From contig SLNM01000138.1 in the NCBI GenBank assembly GCA_007133055.1, positions 1 to 14,843 on the forward strand: 14,843 nucleotides of DNA. The letters run 5' to 3'. Position numbers and translations under genes: made by a program. Every line of letters begins with the position of its first letter. The first letter of the stretch is position 1. Shown one piece after another: positions 8,179 to 14,750 of the stretch. Under the pieces are notes generated by a model. It was not told the DNA's origin. It did not search any database and worked only from the letters and a program-made list of their open reading frames with translations. This stretch comes from Lentisphaeria bacterium. Lineage in GTDB: Bacteria > Verrucomicrobiota > Lentisphaeria > Oligosphaerales > PUNB01.

Positions 8179-9423
8179 CTATTGGTTGGGGGTTGTTTTG
8201 TCATCCGATTCAAGCAGGTCTCGCAGTTTTTCACTGGCTCGGATTCGCCGTGCCTCGTCCTGCTCTCTACGTTGTTCCTCCGAGTTGCCCGGACGTTCTT
8301 TCGGGGTTTCCGCCCGGGTCAATTTTTCAAGGCGGCGAGCGGCGGCTCTGTCCTGCTCCGCTTCGGCCGCCCCTCTGCCCCCGCCCTTTTCGGAGTCCCG
8401 GTCGGCCCCCGTATCCGGCACTGTAGGAGTCCGGGGCTCCTGTACGGCCAGTTGTTCGAGGATACGGCGGTCGGCGCCGCTGCCCGGGCCTGCTTCCAGG
8501 AACTCGGCAATGCCGGTGCCGGCCTGGGCGCCCGAAGTTTCCATGCTGCCACTCTGGGCCTGACGTACAACGTTAAGAAAAAACTGCTCCAGACTCATGC
8601 GAGGATGATCAATCGTCAGATCGTCGGCACCCGCTTTTTCCTTAAGCAACCTGCACACTTCAGCCAGAACTCCTTCCGACATGGCCGGCGCAACAATCCG
8701 GGTTTGCTCCTGAATCTGCAAAATTTCCCGCACCGACCCCTCGGCGCAGATGCGTCCGCCATAAAGCACTGCAACCGAGTCGCAAACATCCTCGACATCG
8801 GCCAGCACGTGGCTGCATAGCAGAATCGTCTTGCCGCGCTCGCCCAGTACTCTGATAACGTCCTTGATCTCCCGGCAGGCCAATGGGTCCAGGCCAACCG
8901 TCGGCTCATCCAACACCACCAGGTCCGGGTCATTAATCAGAGCCTGGGCCAAAGCCAGCCGACGCGCCATACCCTTGGAGAACTCACCAACTGTACGGCT
9001 GCCGACCCGCTCCAGGCCGACCATTGCCAGCAACTGCCGGATCCGATTCCGACGCTCGCGCTCGTGAATTCCCAGGATGGATCCGAAGAAATCAAGGGTT
9101 TCGGCAGCCGTAAGATAGGGATACAAATAGGTCTCTTCAGGCTGATAGCCAATCCGCCGCTTGATCTCGACATTGCGGGGGGACTGGCCGAACACCCGAA
9201 TTCTACCACGATTTGGATAGAGCAGCCCGAGGATCATCTTCACCGTCGTCGATTTGCCCGATCCGTTAGGACCGAGCAGACCGAAGATCTGACCACTGCG
9301 AATGCGCAGGTTGATCCTGTCAACCGCCCGGGCCTTGGGTCTGCCCCAGAAGTCCCGGTAAATCTTAGTCAGATTCTCCGCCTCGACAATGTAATCGGCC
9401 GCATTGGCCACGGCGGCAGGCAT
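8179..9423 (-). CDS. ABC-2-type transporter ATP-binding protein with long charged C-terminal tail
   Basis: The 414-residue protein has all ABC ATPase motifs: Walker A GPNGSGKS (51-58), Q-loop Gln94, signature FSKGM (148-152, the form common in ABC-2 exporters), Walker B LVVLDEP (168-174) and switch His205. It resembles the CcmA/GldA-type ATPases that drive ABC-2 permeases. Residues to about 287 are ordinary, ending in MSLEQFFLNVV. The following 125 or so residues are a Gly/Ala/Glu/Arg-rich, probably disordered to coiled tail that usual members of about 300-330 residues lack. No permease gene lies next to it in this window, so the partner must be encoded elsewhere. The ATG at 9423 comes 2 nt after the stop of the small Cys-rich gene, so the two are very probably translated as a unit. 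The substrate is unknown. Confidence 0.88.
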   Translation of the reverse strand: MPAAVANAADYIVEAENLTKIYRDFWGRPKARAVDRINLRIRSGQIFGLLGPNGSGKSTTVKMILGLLYPNRGRIRVFGQSPRNVEIKRRIGYQPEETYLYPYLTAAETLDFFGSILGIHERERRNRIRQLLAMVGLERVGSRTVGEFSKGMARRLALAQALINDPDLVVLDEPTVGLDPLACREIKDVIRVLGERGKTILLCSHVLADVEDVCDSVAVLYGGRICAEGSVREILQIQEQTRIVAPAMSEGVLAEVCRLLKEKAGADDLTIDHPRMSLEQFFLNVVRQAQSGSMETSGAQAGTGIAEFLEAGPGSGADRRILEQLAVQEPRTPTVPDTGADRDSEKGGGRGAAEAEQDRAAARRLEKLTRAETPKERPGNSEEQRREQDEARRIRASEKLRDLLESDDKTTPNQ

Positions 9424-9425
9424 AC

Positions 9426-9557
9426 TCAGTCTTTCCTTTGTTTTTCACAGTAGGTCTTCTGACCAAATTCATGATGGTAGGCACGGCACAGCCGACAGTT
9501 GCCATGGCGCGGGCAACTGACGGTCGGACAAGGGCAATCTTTATTTTTGTCGCTCAT
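9426..9557 (-). CDS. Small Cys-rich protein, DUF6485-like (43 residues)
   Basis: This short frame has the Cys pattern C8-P-C10, C15-P-R-H-G, C21, C24, Y27-H28 and C37, with six Cys in 43 residues (for example CPRHGNCRLC). It strongly recalls the small DUF6485-type family, which has a C-x-C...C-x-R-x-G-x-C-x2-C-x3-Y-H pattern, and it looks like a metal-binding knuckle. Naming that family is from memory and not checked. AGGG lies 8 nt before the ATG. The stop is only 2 nt from the ABC ATPase start, which supports a real translated gene. A role in zinc or redox sensing, or as a partner of the ATPase, is only a guess. Confidence 0.65.
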   Translation of the reverse strand: MSDKNKDCPCPTVSCPRHGNCRLCRAYHHEFGQKTYCEKQRKD

Positions 9558-9585
9558 GATGAAAACCCTGCTTAGGCTGCGGTTG

Positions 9586-9601
9586 CCTTGGCGTTCCAAG
9601 G
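9586..9601. other. Perfect small hairpin CCTTGG-CGTT-CCAAGG
   Basis: A 6-bp stem with a 4-nt loop lies between the candidate promoter at 9607-9635 and the Cys-rich gene, so it would be at the start of that transcript. It has no T-run on either strand and is not a normal terminator. It could be an operator or an mRNA-stabilising 5' hairpin. Confidence 0.35.
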
Positions 9602-9606
9602 GTCAT

Positions 9607-9635
9607 AGCATAGTGTCCGGCCCTCCACTTTGCAA
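9607..9635 (-). promoter_or_regulatory. Possible sigma70-type promoter of the Cys-rich/ABC/TPR/Spy genes
   Basis: On the minus strand TTGCAA (9635-9630) and TATGCT (9612-9607) are separated by exactly 17 nt, each matching the consensus at four of six positions. It lies 50 nt ahead of the Cys-rich gene, in the 166-bp gap after the 'WPLF'-repeat gene. That gap has no clear terminator, so the cluster may be read both through and from here. Confidence 0.35.
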
Positions 9636-9723
9636 CCGTTGCCGGGCGATGCCAGTCAACCTGTCAGTGGAAGAAGAAGAGTTCGTGACGGCATAGCAAT
9701 GACTGTCAGGCTGCGCTGCCGCC

Positions 9724-11262
9724 CTAAAGATTAATAAACCAGAAAAGCCTGGTTCTGGTTGGCGTTTCCGGACCTTTGGTAAAGCCAATCAACCCACCGA
9801 GCAATGACCACCTGCGTTCTCCCCCGAACTGCTTTCTGCGGTCGAACAGAGGCAGCAGTCGATGTCGGCTGCCCTCTTCGGTACGCCGGTAGCTCCACAG
9901 CCCCCAGAGCAGCCGATGGCTAATTTCTTCGGGCGAACGATAATAGCGATATAGCTGCCATAGGGGCGCATAGTTGCGGGCTATGGCCGGAGTGGTTGGA
10001 GTGGGCCATAGGTTGAGGGCAATGAATTCATTTGTGTCACCCTGACGCTGCTGCCGATACAAGGGCCAGAACCGATGTGAAACATAGTCGGTTTCCTTGG
10101 TGTCCAGGTCAATGCGCCGGGTTTGCAGCCAGAGCGGGGCTATCCATTTTATATGGGTGGTCTGGCGCGGCCCGGTCGACTGCCAGTGATGGAAAAATGG
10201 CCAAAGCAGAAACCGATGCCTGGTGCCGGGGCCGGTTCGGTGTCCGTAGATTGGCCAGTAATAGCGTTTTTCGCCGGCCTCCAGCGGATGCCGGTAATCC
10301 TCCCTTTGAAAAAATGGCCAGGGCAGATGGAGCTTGTCATGCAGAGGACTTCGCTCAAGCTTGAAGAAAGGCCAAAGCAGAGTTCTTGAACGAGCCTGCA
10401 GAATGCCGCCCCGGTCGTGCTGACGTATGTCCCCGTAAAGGGGAAAGAGAAAAAAACCACGGGAACTGACCTTGTCAGTTTCGCTCCGGGCCATGTGAAA
10501 CAGTGGCCATAAAACAAAAAATTGATGATGGCGTTCACTTCGTTTCTCCCCGTAGACAGGGAATACACGCCAGCTTCTCACTCGCGGAGATCGTCCGTAA
10601 CTGAATATTGGCCAGAGCAGAGACTGTTCAACCATGTCCCCACGCTCGGTTTTCAAATAGAGCGGAAAGAGCAGAAAAAACGCCCTTTCGGCAAAACCGA
10701 CATTGGCTACGGTGCCGCCAAGGGGGAATATGGCGGCGTAGGGCCTGCCTTGATTGTCGCGGCCAAAAAACAGCATAGGCCACAGCCACCAACGCTGCCT
10801 TTTAACCTCCCAGTCGGCCGGCTTGCGGGAGTGGAAAAAATTCAGAATGTAAGTGTAATGCCCGTCCCCCCGCGTACGCGATGCCGCCAGAGGCCAAAGC
10901 GCATCCCAGCCTTCAAACTCACCGGCATGGTCGCGGAATCTCACAAACAATGGGCGCGGCATGGCCATCAGCATGTCACTTTCCTGATTGCGGGGCAGCC
11001 GAAATTCGAAAAGAGGCCCCGCCATCCGCCAGTGGTTCACGCCGGCTTCGGAGTGCAGGCGCAGCAGAGGGGAGAAGTCAATGTCGGTGTCAGTGTTTGT
11101 GTCAGGGAATTCCGCGGCCGACGAGCCCGACCATGACAGCAGCAGCATAGCGACCGACAAAACGAGGTGCAAACCAAGCTTGGCAGTCGGCGAAAAGACG
11201 TGCTGACCGCACTTCTTGATACAATCCGCCAAGGATTCAGTATGCCGGTTCCGCATAGGCAT
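9724..11262 (-). CDS. Exported 'WPLF'-repeat protein of unknown function
   Basis: The roughly 512-residue protein is not one I can name. It has a long basic N-terminus, a hydrophobic core (about 29-44, LGLHLVLSVAMLLLSW) and a likely signal peptidase site near SSAA (about 50). The mature part is built of many irregular units of about 15-30 residues centred on aromatic motifs: LLWPIFSYGRS, FVLWPLFHMARS, LLWPFFKLERS, LPWPFF, YYWPIYGHRT, LLWPFFHHWQS, HRFWPLYRQQ, alternating with FPLY or APLW forms. Such alternation of short hydrophobic strands and polar turns suggests a repetitive beta structure, possibly a propeller or outer-membrane barrel; this is inference. The frame opens at 11277 inside fxsA, but AAGGAG lies just inside that extension, so ATG at 11262 (4 nt spacing) or 11256 (10 nt) is the likelier start. 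It directly follows fxsA. Confidence 0.7.
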   Translation of the reverse strand: MPMRNRHTESLADCIKKCGQHVFSPTAKLGLHLVLSVAMLLLSWSGSSAAEFPDTNTDTDIDFSPLLRLHSEAGVNHWRMAGPLFEFRLPRNQESDMLMAMPRPLFVRFRDHAGEFEGWDALWPLAASRTRGDGHYTYILNFFHSRKPADWEVKRQRWWLWPMLFFGRDNQGRPYAAIFPLGGTVANVGFAERAFFLLFPLYLKTERGDMVEQSLLWPIFSYGRSPRVRSWRVFPVYGEKRSERHHQFFVLWPLFHMARSETDKVSSRGFFLFPLYGDIRQHDRGGILQARSRTLLWPFFKLERSPLHDKLHLPWPFFQREDYRHPLEAGEKRYYWPIYGHRTGPGTRHRFLLWPFFHHWQSTGPRQTTHIKWIAPLWLQTRRIDLDTKETDYVSHRFWPLYRQQRQGDTNEFIALNLWPTPTTPAIARNYAPLWQLYRYYRSPEEISHRLLWGLWSYRRTEEGSRHRLLPLFDRRKQFGGERRWSLLGGLIGFTKGPETPTRTRLFWFINL

Positions 11263-11263
11263 G

Positions 11264-11749
11264 CTACTCCTTTTCATCGCTGATCACCTCCGCTTCCACC
11301 TCGATCGCCTGGTCGTCGCGATGATCGCTGCGGCTGCGGTGAACCCCGTAGCTTTCGTTGCCGCTCTTCGCACCCCCGGTGGAAATGTGGAAACGCTTTT
11401 TCAAGGAACGCAATACCACTGCGGCCAGACTCCGACGCAGAGGCGGTACCAACATGGCAAAACCAGCCATGTCCGTGATAATGCCCGGTGTCAGCAACAG
11501 CAGTCCGGCGGCGAAGATCAGTCCGGCACCGACGATGTCAATGGTTGGCAGTCGCCCGGCCTGCAATTGATGTTGAATGCGAAGCCAGGTTCTCCCCCCC
11601 TCGTGGCGGGCTAGAATACTGCCGACAATGCCAGTGAACACAACCAGCCAGAAGGTTTCCCAGCCGCCAATTAAATCGGCCACCTTGAATAACAGCGCCA
11701 GTTCCACTAAAGGAACTACGACCAAAATGAACATTAGCTTGAATAGCAT
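11264..11749 (-). CDS. fxsA: FxsA family membrane protein
   Basis: The 161-residue protein matches the FxsA family (in E. coli, overproduction relieves F-plasmid exclusion of phage T7). It starts MLFKLMFILVVVPLVELALL, the usual first membrane helix with its polar Pro-Leu-Val-Glu turn. Then come WETFWLVVFTGIVGSILARHEG, with the typical Gly-x3-Ala-Arg segment, and a third hydrophobic part IVGAGLIFAAGLLLLTPGIITDMAGFAMLVPP, with the family's LLLTPG-x-x-TD signature. The tail is charged and variable. A TTG five codons upstream (11764) keeps the frame open but has no ribosome binding site, and family members begin at the equivalent of ATG 11749. It is the first gene of the minus-strand cluster, and its stop lies next to the 'WPLF'-repeat gene start. 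Confidence 0.9.
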   Translation of the reverse strand: MLFKLMFILVVVPLVELALLFKVADLIGGWETFWLVVFTGIVGSILARHEGGRTWLRIQHQLQAGRLPTIDIVGAGLIFAAGLLLLTPGIITDMAGFAMLVPPLRRSLAAVVLRSLKKRFHISTGGAKSGNESYGVHRSRSDHRDDQAIEVEAEVISDEKE

Positions 11750-11820
11750 TTGAAAACTTCGCAAATTGTTTGTCGCCGCAGTAAAGGCAGTTGTCCAATG
11801 TAAAGCCCGCTTTCATTTTT

Positions 11821-11849
11821 AATGTTGTATGTCGGCACCGTTTTGTCAA
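11821..11849 (-). promoter_or_regulatory. Possible promoter of fxsA and the minus-strand cluster
   Basis: On the minus strand a perfect TTGACA (11849-11844) is followed after 17 nt by AACATT (11826-11821), a poor -10 with three of six matches. It is about 70 nt ahead of the fxsA start. The -35 is convincing and the -10 is not. The whole gap 11750-11912 shows nothing else that I can support. Confidence 0.3.
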
Positions 11850-11912
11850 GGTTGTCTGGCGAGCTTCTGTTAAAATGTTCCTAACGAGATATTGATGGTG
11901 TTGAATGACTGA

Positions 11913-12757
11913 GCGCGCTTCGCCGAGCGCGACTGGTATGAGTTCGACAAGGTCAGGGGGATGGGCTTTTACGGCAGCGGCTTCAATGCATGGGGGGTGC
12001 AGACCAACCAGAAATATCTTTCGGCAATGGCTGTGCTGGCTGTCAAAGGTCAAGAGCTTGCCTCCATCGACAGCGGGCGGGCGCTTGACCGTTTCCTGGC
12101 GGCGCTGCGCTACAGTCTGCGCACTCATCTTACCGGCGATATGTCGGGCTCCGACGGATCGCAATGGGGGCGGACCTGGATCAGCGCGCTGGGGATCGAG
12201 AGAATGATGCATGGCGTGATCGGGGCCATGGATTGCCTCGACGACGAAGACAGGGAGCGGCTGCAAAGAATGATGTGCGACGAGGCTGACTGGAACCTGT
12301 TCGACCATGAAAGGCATGGCAGAAAAGGGGTGAGAGCAAATGTCTGGGGGGCAAGCGGTGAAAACAATCCGGAGTCGAACCTATGGGTGGGCTGCCATTT
12401 GTGGCGGACTGCCCAGATGTACCCCGAGCACCCCCATGCCGGCGACTGGACAGAGGCCGCGCACGATTTTCTGATCAACAGCGTGAGTGTTCAGAGCGAC
12501 GCCGACAATGCCGATATCGTGGCCGGCCGGCCGGTGAAAAGGAGCGGTTCGCGGGCGCCAATTTCTTTCCGAACTACGCGCTTGACCATCATTCCTACTT
12601 CAATGTGGGGTATATGGCCATCTGCATGTCCAACGCGGCAATTCTGCACTTCGACATGAAACTGGCCGGTTTTGCACGCCCGGAGTCGCTTGATCATCAC
12701 CAGCATGATTTATGGAAGACGCTTAAACGCTTTGTCTTCCCCAATGGCCGGCTGCTT
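11913..12757 (+). pseudogene. Fragment of a large alpha/alpha-toroid (heparinase-like) protein, truncated and frameshifted
   Basis: Reading begins after a stop at 11910 with ARFAERDWYEFDKVRGMGFY and continues GSGFNAWGVQTNQKYLSAMAVLA, HLTGDMSGSDGSQWG, WISALGIERMMHG, NPESNLWVGCHLWRTAQMYP, then ANFFPNYALDHHSYFNVGYM and RFVFPNGRLL. These segments recall large PVC proteins of alpha/alpha-toroid type (related to heparinase II/III-like glycan lyases). There is no start codon before the conserved part begins, so the N-terminus is lost. Between about 12520 and 12545 the frame changes (GRPVK in one frame, KERFAGANFF in the next). Removal of two bases in the GTGAAAAGGAGCGG stretch, or addition of one GGCC unit in the adjacent GGCC run, would restore it. 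After GRLL at 12757 the sequence becomes part of another family. The naming is from memory; the decay is seen directly. Confidence 0.7.
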
Positions 12758-12925
12758 CCCGTCGAGGTGAAATGGACCGAGCATCCCAACGAGAAAGACG
12801 CCCGCCACCTGCATTCGTTTATTGCTGACCACGCAAACGCCTTTGAAGGTTATATCGTATGTCGCTGCAAGCATCCGCAAAAAATATCCAATCAAGTGAC
12901 GGCCATCCCCTGGCATATGATCTAA
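12758..12925 (+). pseudogene. C-terminal remnant of a DUF4143 ATPase fused in frame to the heparinase-like fragment
   Basis: From 12758 the frame encodes PVEVKWTEHPNEKDARHLHS, a region with the ExK motif and DARHL helix seen at the C-terminus of AAA-plus DUF4143 ATPases (PD-(D/E)xK-like fold). It ends with GYIVCRCKHP and AIPWHMI before a stop at 12923. Only about 55 residues of the ATPase remain. The join with the upstream fragment falls at GRLLP, a sequence natural to both families, so recombination at short homology is a reasonable explanation. It is different in sequence from the C-terminus of the ATPase gene downstream, so it comes from another family member. Confidence 0.65.
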
Positions 12926-12940
12926 CGCTTGAACTAATAA

Positions 12941-13011
12941 ACCACGAATGGACACGAATGGACGCGAATGGGGCGGCGTAAAATTCGTGTCCATTAGTGT
13001 CCGTTCGTGGT
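12941..13011. repeat. Imperfect 29-bp inverted repeat of CCACGAATGG type
   Basis: The left arm (12941-12969) is three 10-mers of the form gacACGAATG. The right arm (12983-13011) is its reverse complement with three mismatches in 29, around a 13-nt loop. The 10-bp unit internal structure and the flanking AT-poor loop are typical of dispersed intergenic repeats seen widely in PVC genomes (from memory). A single arm occurs again at 14317-14344. Confidence 0.75.
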
Positions 13012-13092
13012 TCTGCCCCCTGTTCTCCCTCTGCCTCCACGCATCAGCCTGCATTGCCGGGCGGAGTGCAATCAGCAAGACCGGCTTGCTTT

Positions 13093-13119
13093 TTGTTAAA
13101 ATTACGGTAAATTTAACAA
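13093..13119 (+). promoter_or_regulatory. Perfect 8-bp palindrome just ahead of the ATPase gene, possible operator
   Basis: TTGTTAAA (13093-13100) and TTTAACAA (13112-13119) are perfect reverse complements separated by the 11-nt ATTACGGTAAA. The right arm ends 2 nt before the ATG at 13122, so a bound protein or a hairpin would block translation or transcription starts. The AT-rich core TACGGTAAA stands out from the surrounding GC-rich DNA. Confidence 0.5.
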
Positions 13120-13121
13120 CC

Positions 13122-14274
13122 ATGTACTCAAGACTGCTGGCAAAACCTGATTCGTCAACTTTGCTGCTGGGACCGCGCGGGACGGGCAAGTCGACCTGGA
13201 TACGGCAGCATTTCGCTGCGGCGATCCTCTATGATCTGCTTTGACACGGGAGAGGCTTTGCGGCTGGAACGCGACCCCGGTGTGCTTTTCAATGAATTAT
13301 GTGCGGTTCAAAACGGTCAGTGGGTAGTATTGGATGAAGTTCAGAAAGCGCCCGTTCTTCTCGATCAGGTTCAGCGGCTGATGGAAGACTGTGGCGTGCG
13401 TTTCATTCTCTGCGGATCGAGCGCTCGCAAGCTCAAGCGTTCAGGCGTGAATCTACTGGCCGGCCGCGCCATTGAGAGCCGTATGTTCCCACTTGTTTCA
13501 GCCGAACTAGGGCAGGATTTCCAATTGGATTCCGCCTTGCGCCTTGGCACATTGCCGCTTGCGGTCACGGGAGCCGATCCGGAGGGCTTTCTCACGACCT
13601 ACGCGAACACGTATCTGACCGAGGAAATCCGAGCCGAGGCGGCAACCCGCAATGTTGGCGCCTTCTCGCGTTTTCTTGAAGTTGCCGCCCGCCAGAATGG
13701 TCAGCTCACCAATCTGAGCAACATCGCCCGTGAATCGGCCGTGACCCGCTCGACTGTCCAGAATTACTTTGAAATCCTGAGCGATACACTGCTTGGCTAC
13801 TGGCTCGAACCGTGGAAACTGAAAAGGTCAACCAAGCAAGTCTCACATCCTAAATTCTACCTGTTCGACCCCGGTGTGGCGCGGGCACTGTCAGGCCGAC
13901 TGCCTTATCCTCCCACGCAGGAGGAAACGGGGGCGCTTCTGGAAAATTTTGTTATCAATGAATTCCGCGCCTTTCTCTGGTACCACAAGCTGCGCTACAA
14001 AATCTTTTTCTGGCGGAACTGCGATGGTACGGAAGTGGATTTGCTGTGCGAGACGGCGCAGGGTTTTGTCGCTGTCGAAGTCAAGGCGGCCAATGCGTGG
14101 CAGCGGCGGTTTGGCGGCGGCTTGCAGCGTATTCGCGCCGAGTTGGCCTCTCGTCCAATTGCCACTTATGGCGTTTTCCTCGGCGACCGACCGGCGATGT
14201 TCGGCCAGGACATCATCCTGCCTGCAACTGAATTCCTCCGGCGTTTGTGGAATGGCGACATTGTTGGGCGGTGA
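13122..14274 (+). pseudogene. AAA-type ATPase with DUF4143 domain, broken by a one-base insertion
   Basis: The first frame starts at ATG 13122 and encodes MYSRLLAKPDSSTLLLGPRG with Walker A GPRGTGKS (residues 17-24), then stops at TGA 13242-13244 after ILYDLL. The next frame continues directly with DTGEALRLERDPGVLFNEL, WVVLDEVQKAP (Walker B), FILCGSSARKLKRSG (sensor-like), a winged-helix-like part (SNIARESAVTRSTVQNYFEIL) and the DUF4143 end TEVDLLCE ... AVEVKAA (PD-(D/E)xK-like). One extra T in the TTT at 13240-13242 accounts for the break: without it LL runs on into DTGE. The joined protein would be about 383 residues, normal for the family. An ATG at 13231 opens the second frame but would lack Walker A. 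Such ATPases are widespread, with unclear roles often proposed near toxin-antitoxin or mobile DNA. A sequencing error is possible. Confidence 0.82.
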
Positions 14275-14316
14275 TATTCCGTTCTTGTCAATCCTTATGT
14301 TGTTTTTTTGTTGTTC

Positions 14317-14344
14317 ATTCGTGTCATTGGTGTCCATTCGTGGT
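14317..14344 (+). repeat. Second copy of the CCACGAATGG-type repeat, single arm
   Basis: ATTCGTGTCATTGGTGTCC followed by ATTCGTGGT matches the right arm at 12983-13011 in the same orientation, with one deleted base and two substitutions. Together the two copies bracket the DUF4143 ATPase gene. A T-run at 14302-14308 lies just before it but has no stem ahead of it. Confidence 0.7.
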
Positions 14345-14492
14345 TCCTTTTATGTTACAAGTCCATCGCATGATGTACCGAAGCCGACTTTTTTCCGCAA
14401 GCAACCTGGTTCCGCGAAAAAAGTGAAATTATTTTCTTGATTTTTCTTCTGTTTTGAGGTCAAAAATAATCGATATTTCTACCGAATCCGAC
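14345..14492. other. AT-rich intergenic stretch, no gene seen
   Basis: No convincing reading frame, RNA gene or terminator was found between the repeat and the promoter at 14493. A short pair GACTTTTTTCCGC and GCGAAAAAAGTG (about 14382-14425) forms an imperfect inverted repeat without a known role. Confidence 0.4.
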
Positions 14493-14523
14493 TTGACAAC
14501 CCCTTCCGAAGTTCTGGTTATAT
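14493..14523 (+). promoter_or_regulatory. Likely sigma70-type promoter driving the structured stretch at the right end
   Basis: A perfect TTGACA (14493-14498) is followed after 19 nt by TTATAT (14518-14523), which carries an extended -10 TGG immediately before it. The spacing is slightly long, and GTTATA at 18 nt is an alternative. Transcription would start near 14530, right where the composition changes from AT-rich to GC-rich. Confidence 0.55.
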
Positions 14524-14529
14524 CTTCCT

Positions 14530-14724
14530 ATGTGTTTAAAAGCTATTTGGAGACGGCGGGCCGCCGCCGTTGAATCTACCGCCCGAGGCCGGACGGCTCC
14601 AGGGCTGACCCGCAATCACGTACCGCGCCCTGGAAAAAGACAAAGGGCATAGGTAGGCATAGGTGACGTTCGCGTATAATATATTGCACATCATGGAGTT
14701 GTATTTATTTCTATGCCTTTTTTT
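14530..14724 (+). ncRNA. Candidate structured RNA or long structured leader, family not recognised
   Basis: From the predicted start near 14530 the sequence holds two clear hairpins. ACGGCGG-GCCG-CCGCCGT (14553-14570) has a perfect 7-bp stem. CCAGGGC (14599-14605) with GCCCTGG (14627-14633) has a perfect 7-bp stem and a 21-nt loop. A tandem 10-bp repeat GGCATAGGTA/GGCATAGGTG (14646-14665) follows, and CTATGCC pairs with it before a T7 run ending at 14724. The length, about 195 nt, would suit 6S-like or riboswitch-leader RNAs, but I see no motif of tmRNA, SRP RNA, RNase P or a known riboswitch. A 40-codon frame (14530-14652) begins at the predicted start and could instead be a leaderless small gene. 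Confidence 0.3.
14656..14724 (+). terminator. Possible terminator with a long loop and T7 run
   Basis: GGCATAG (14656-14662, or 14646-14652) is the reverse complement of CTATGCC (14711-14717), which is followed at once by seven Ts (14718-14724). The roughly 48-nt loop is long for an intrinsic terminator, so alternative pairing between the two GGCATAG copies, as in a switch, is conceivable. Confidence 0.35.
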
Positions 14725-14750
14725 GGGCTTAAAAGCTGTTTTTGTATGCC

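Noticed and set aside
11263..11277. ATG at 11277 as start of the 'WPLF'-repeat gene
   Set aside because: The AAGGAG sequence lies inside this extension, pointing to a start at 11262 or 11256.
11750..11764. TTG start five codons upstream for fxsA
   Set aside because: No Shine-Dalgarno sequence precedes it, and the family begins at the equivalent of ATG 11749.
11914..11931. CGCGCT-TCGCCG-AGCGCG hairpin as terminator
   Set aside because: No T-run on either strand, and it lies in the coding remnant of the heparinase-like fragment.
11538..12317. Minus-strand open frame across fxsA and the heparinase-like fragment
   Set aside because: It covers two unrelated coding regions on different strands and has no recognisable motif.
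12941..13011. CRISPR-like array in the CCACGAATGG units
   Set aside because: Units are contiguous 10-mers without spacers and form an inverted repeat, with no cas genes nearby.
14530..14652. 40-codon frame starting MCLKAIWRRR at the right end
   Set aside because: No ribosome binding site and no recognised similarity. It is kept only as an alternative to the structured-RNA idea.
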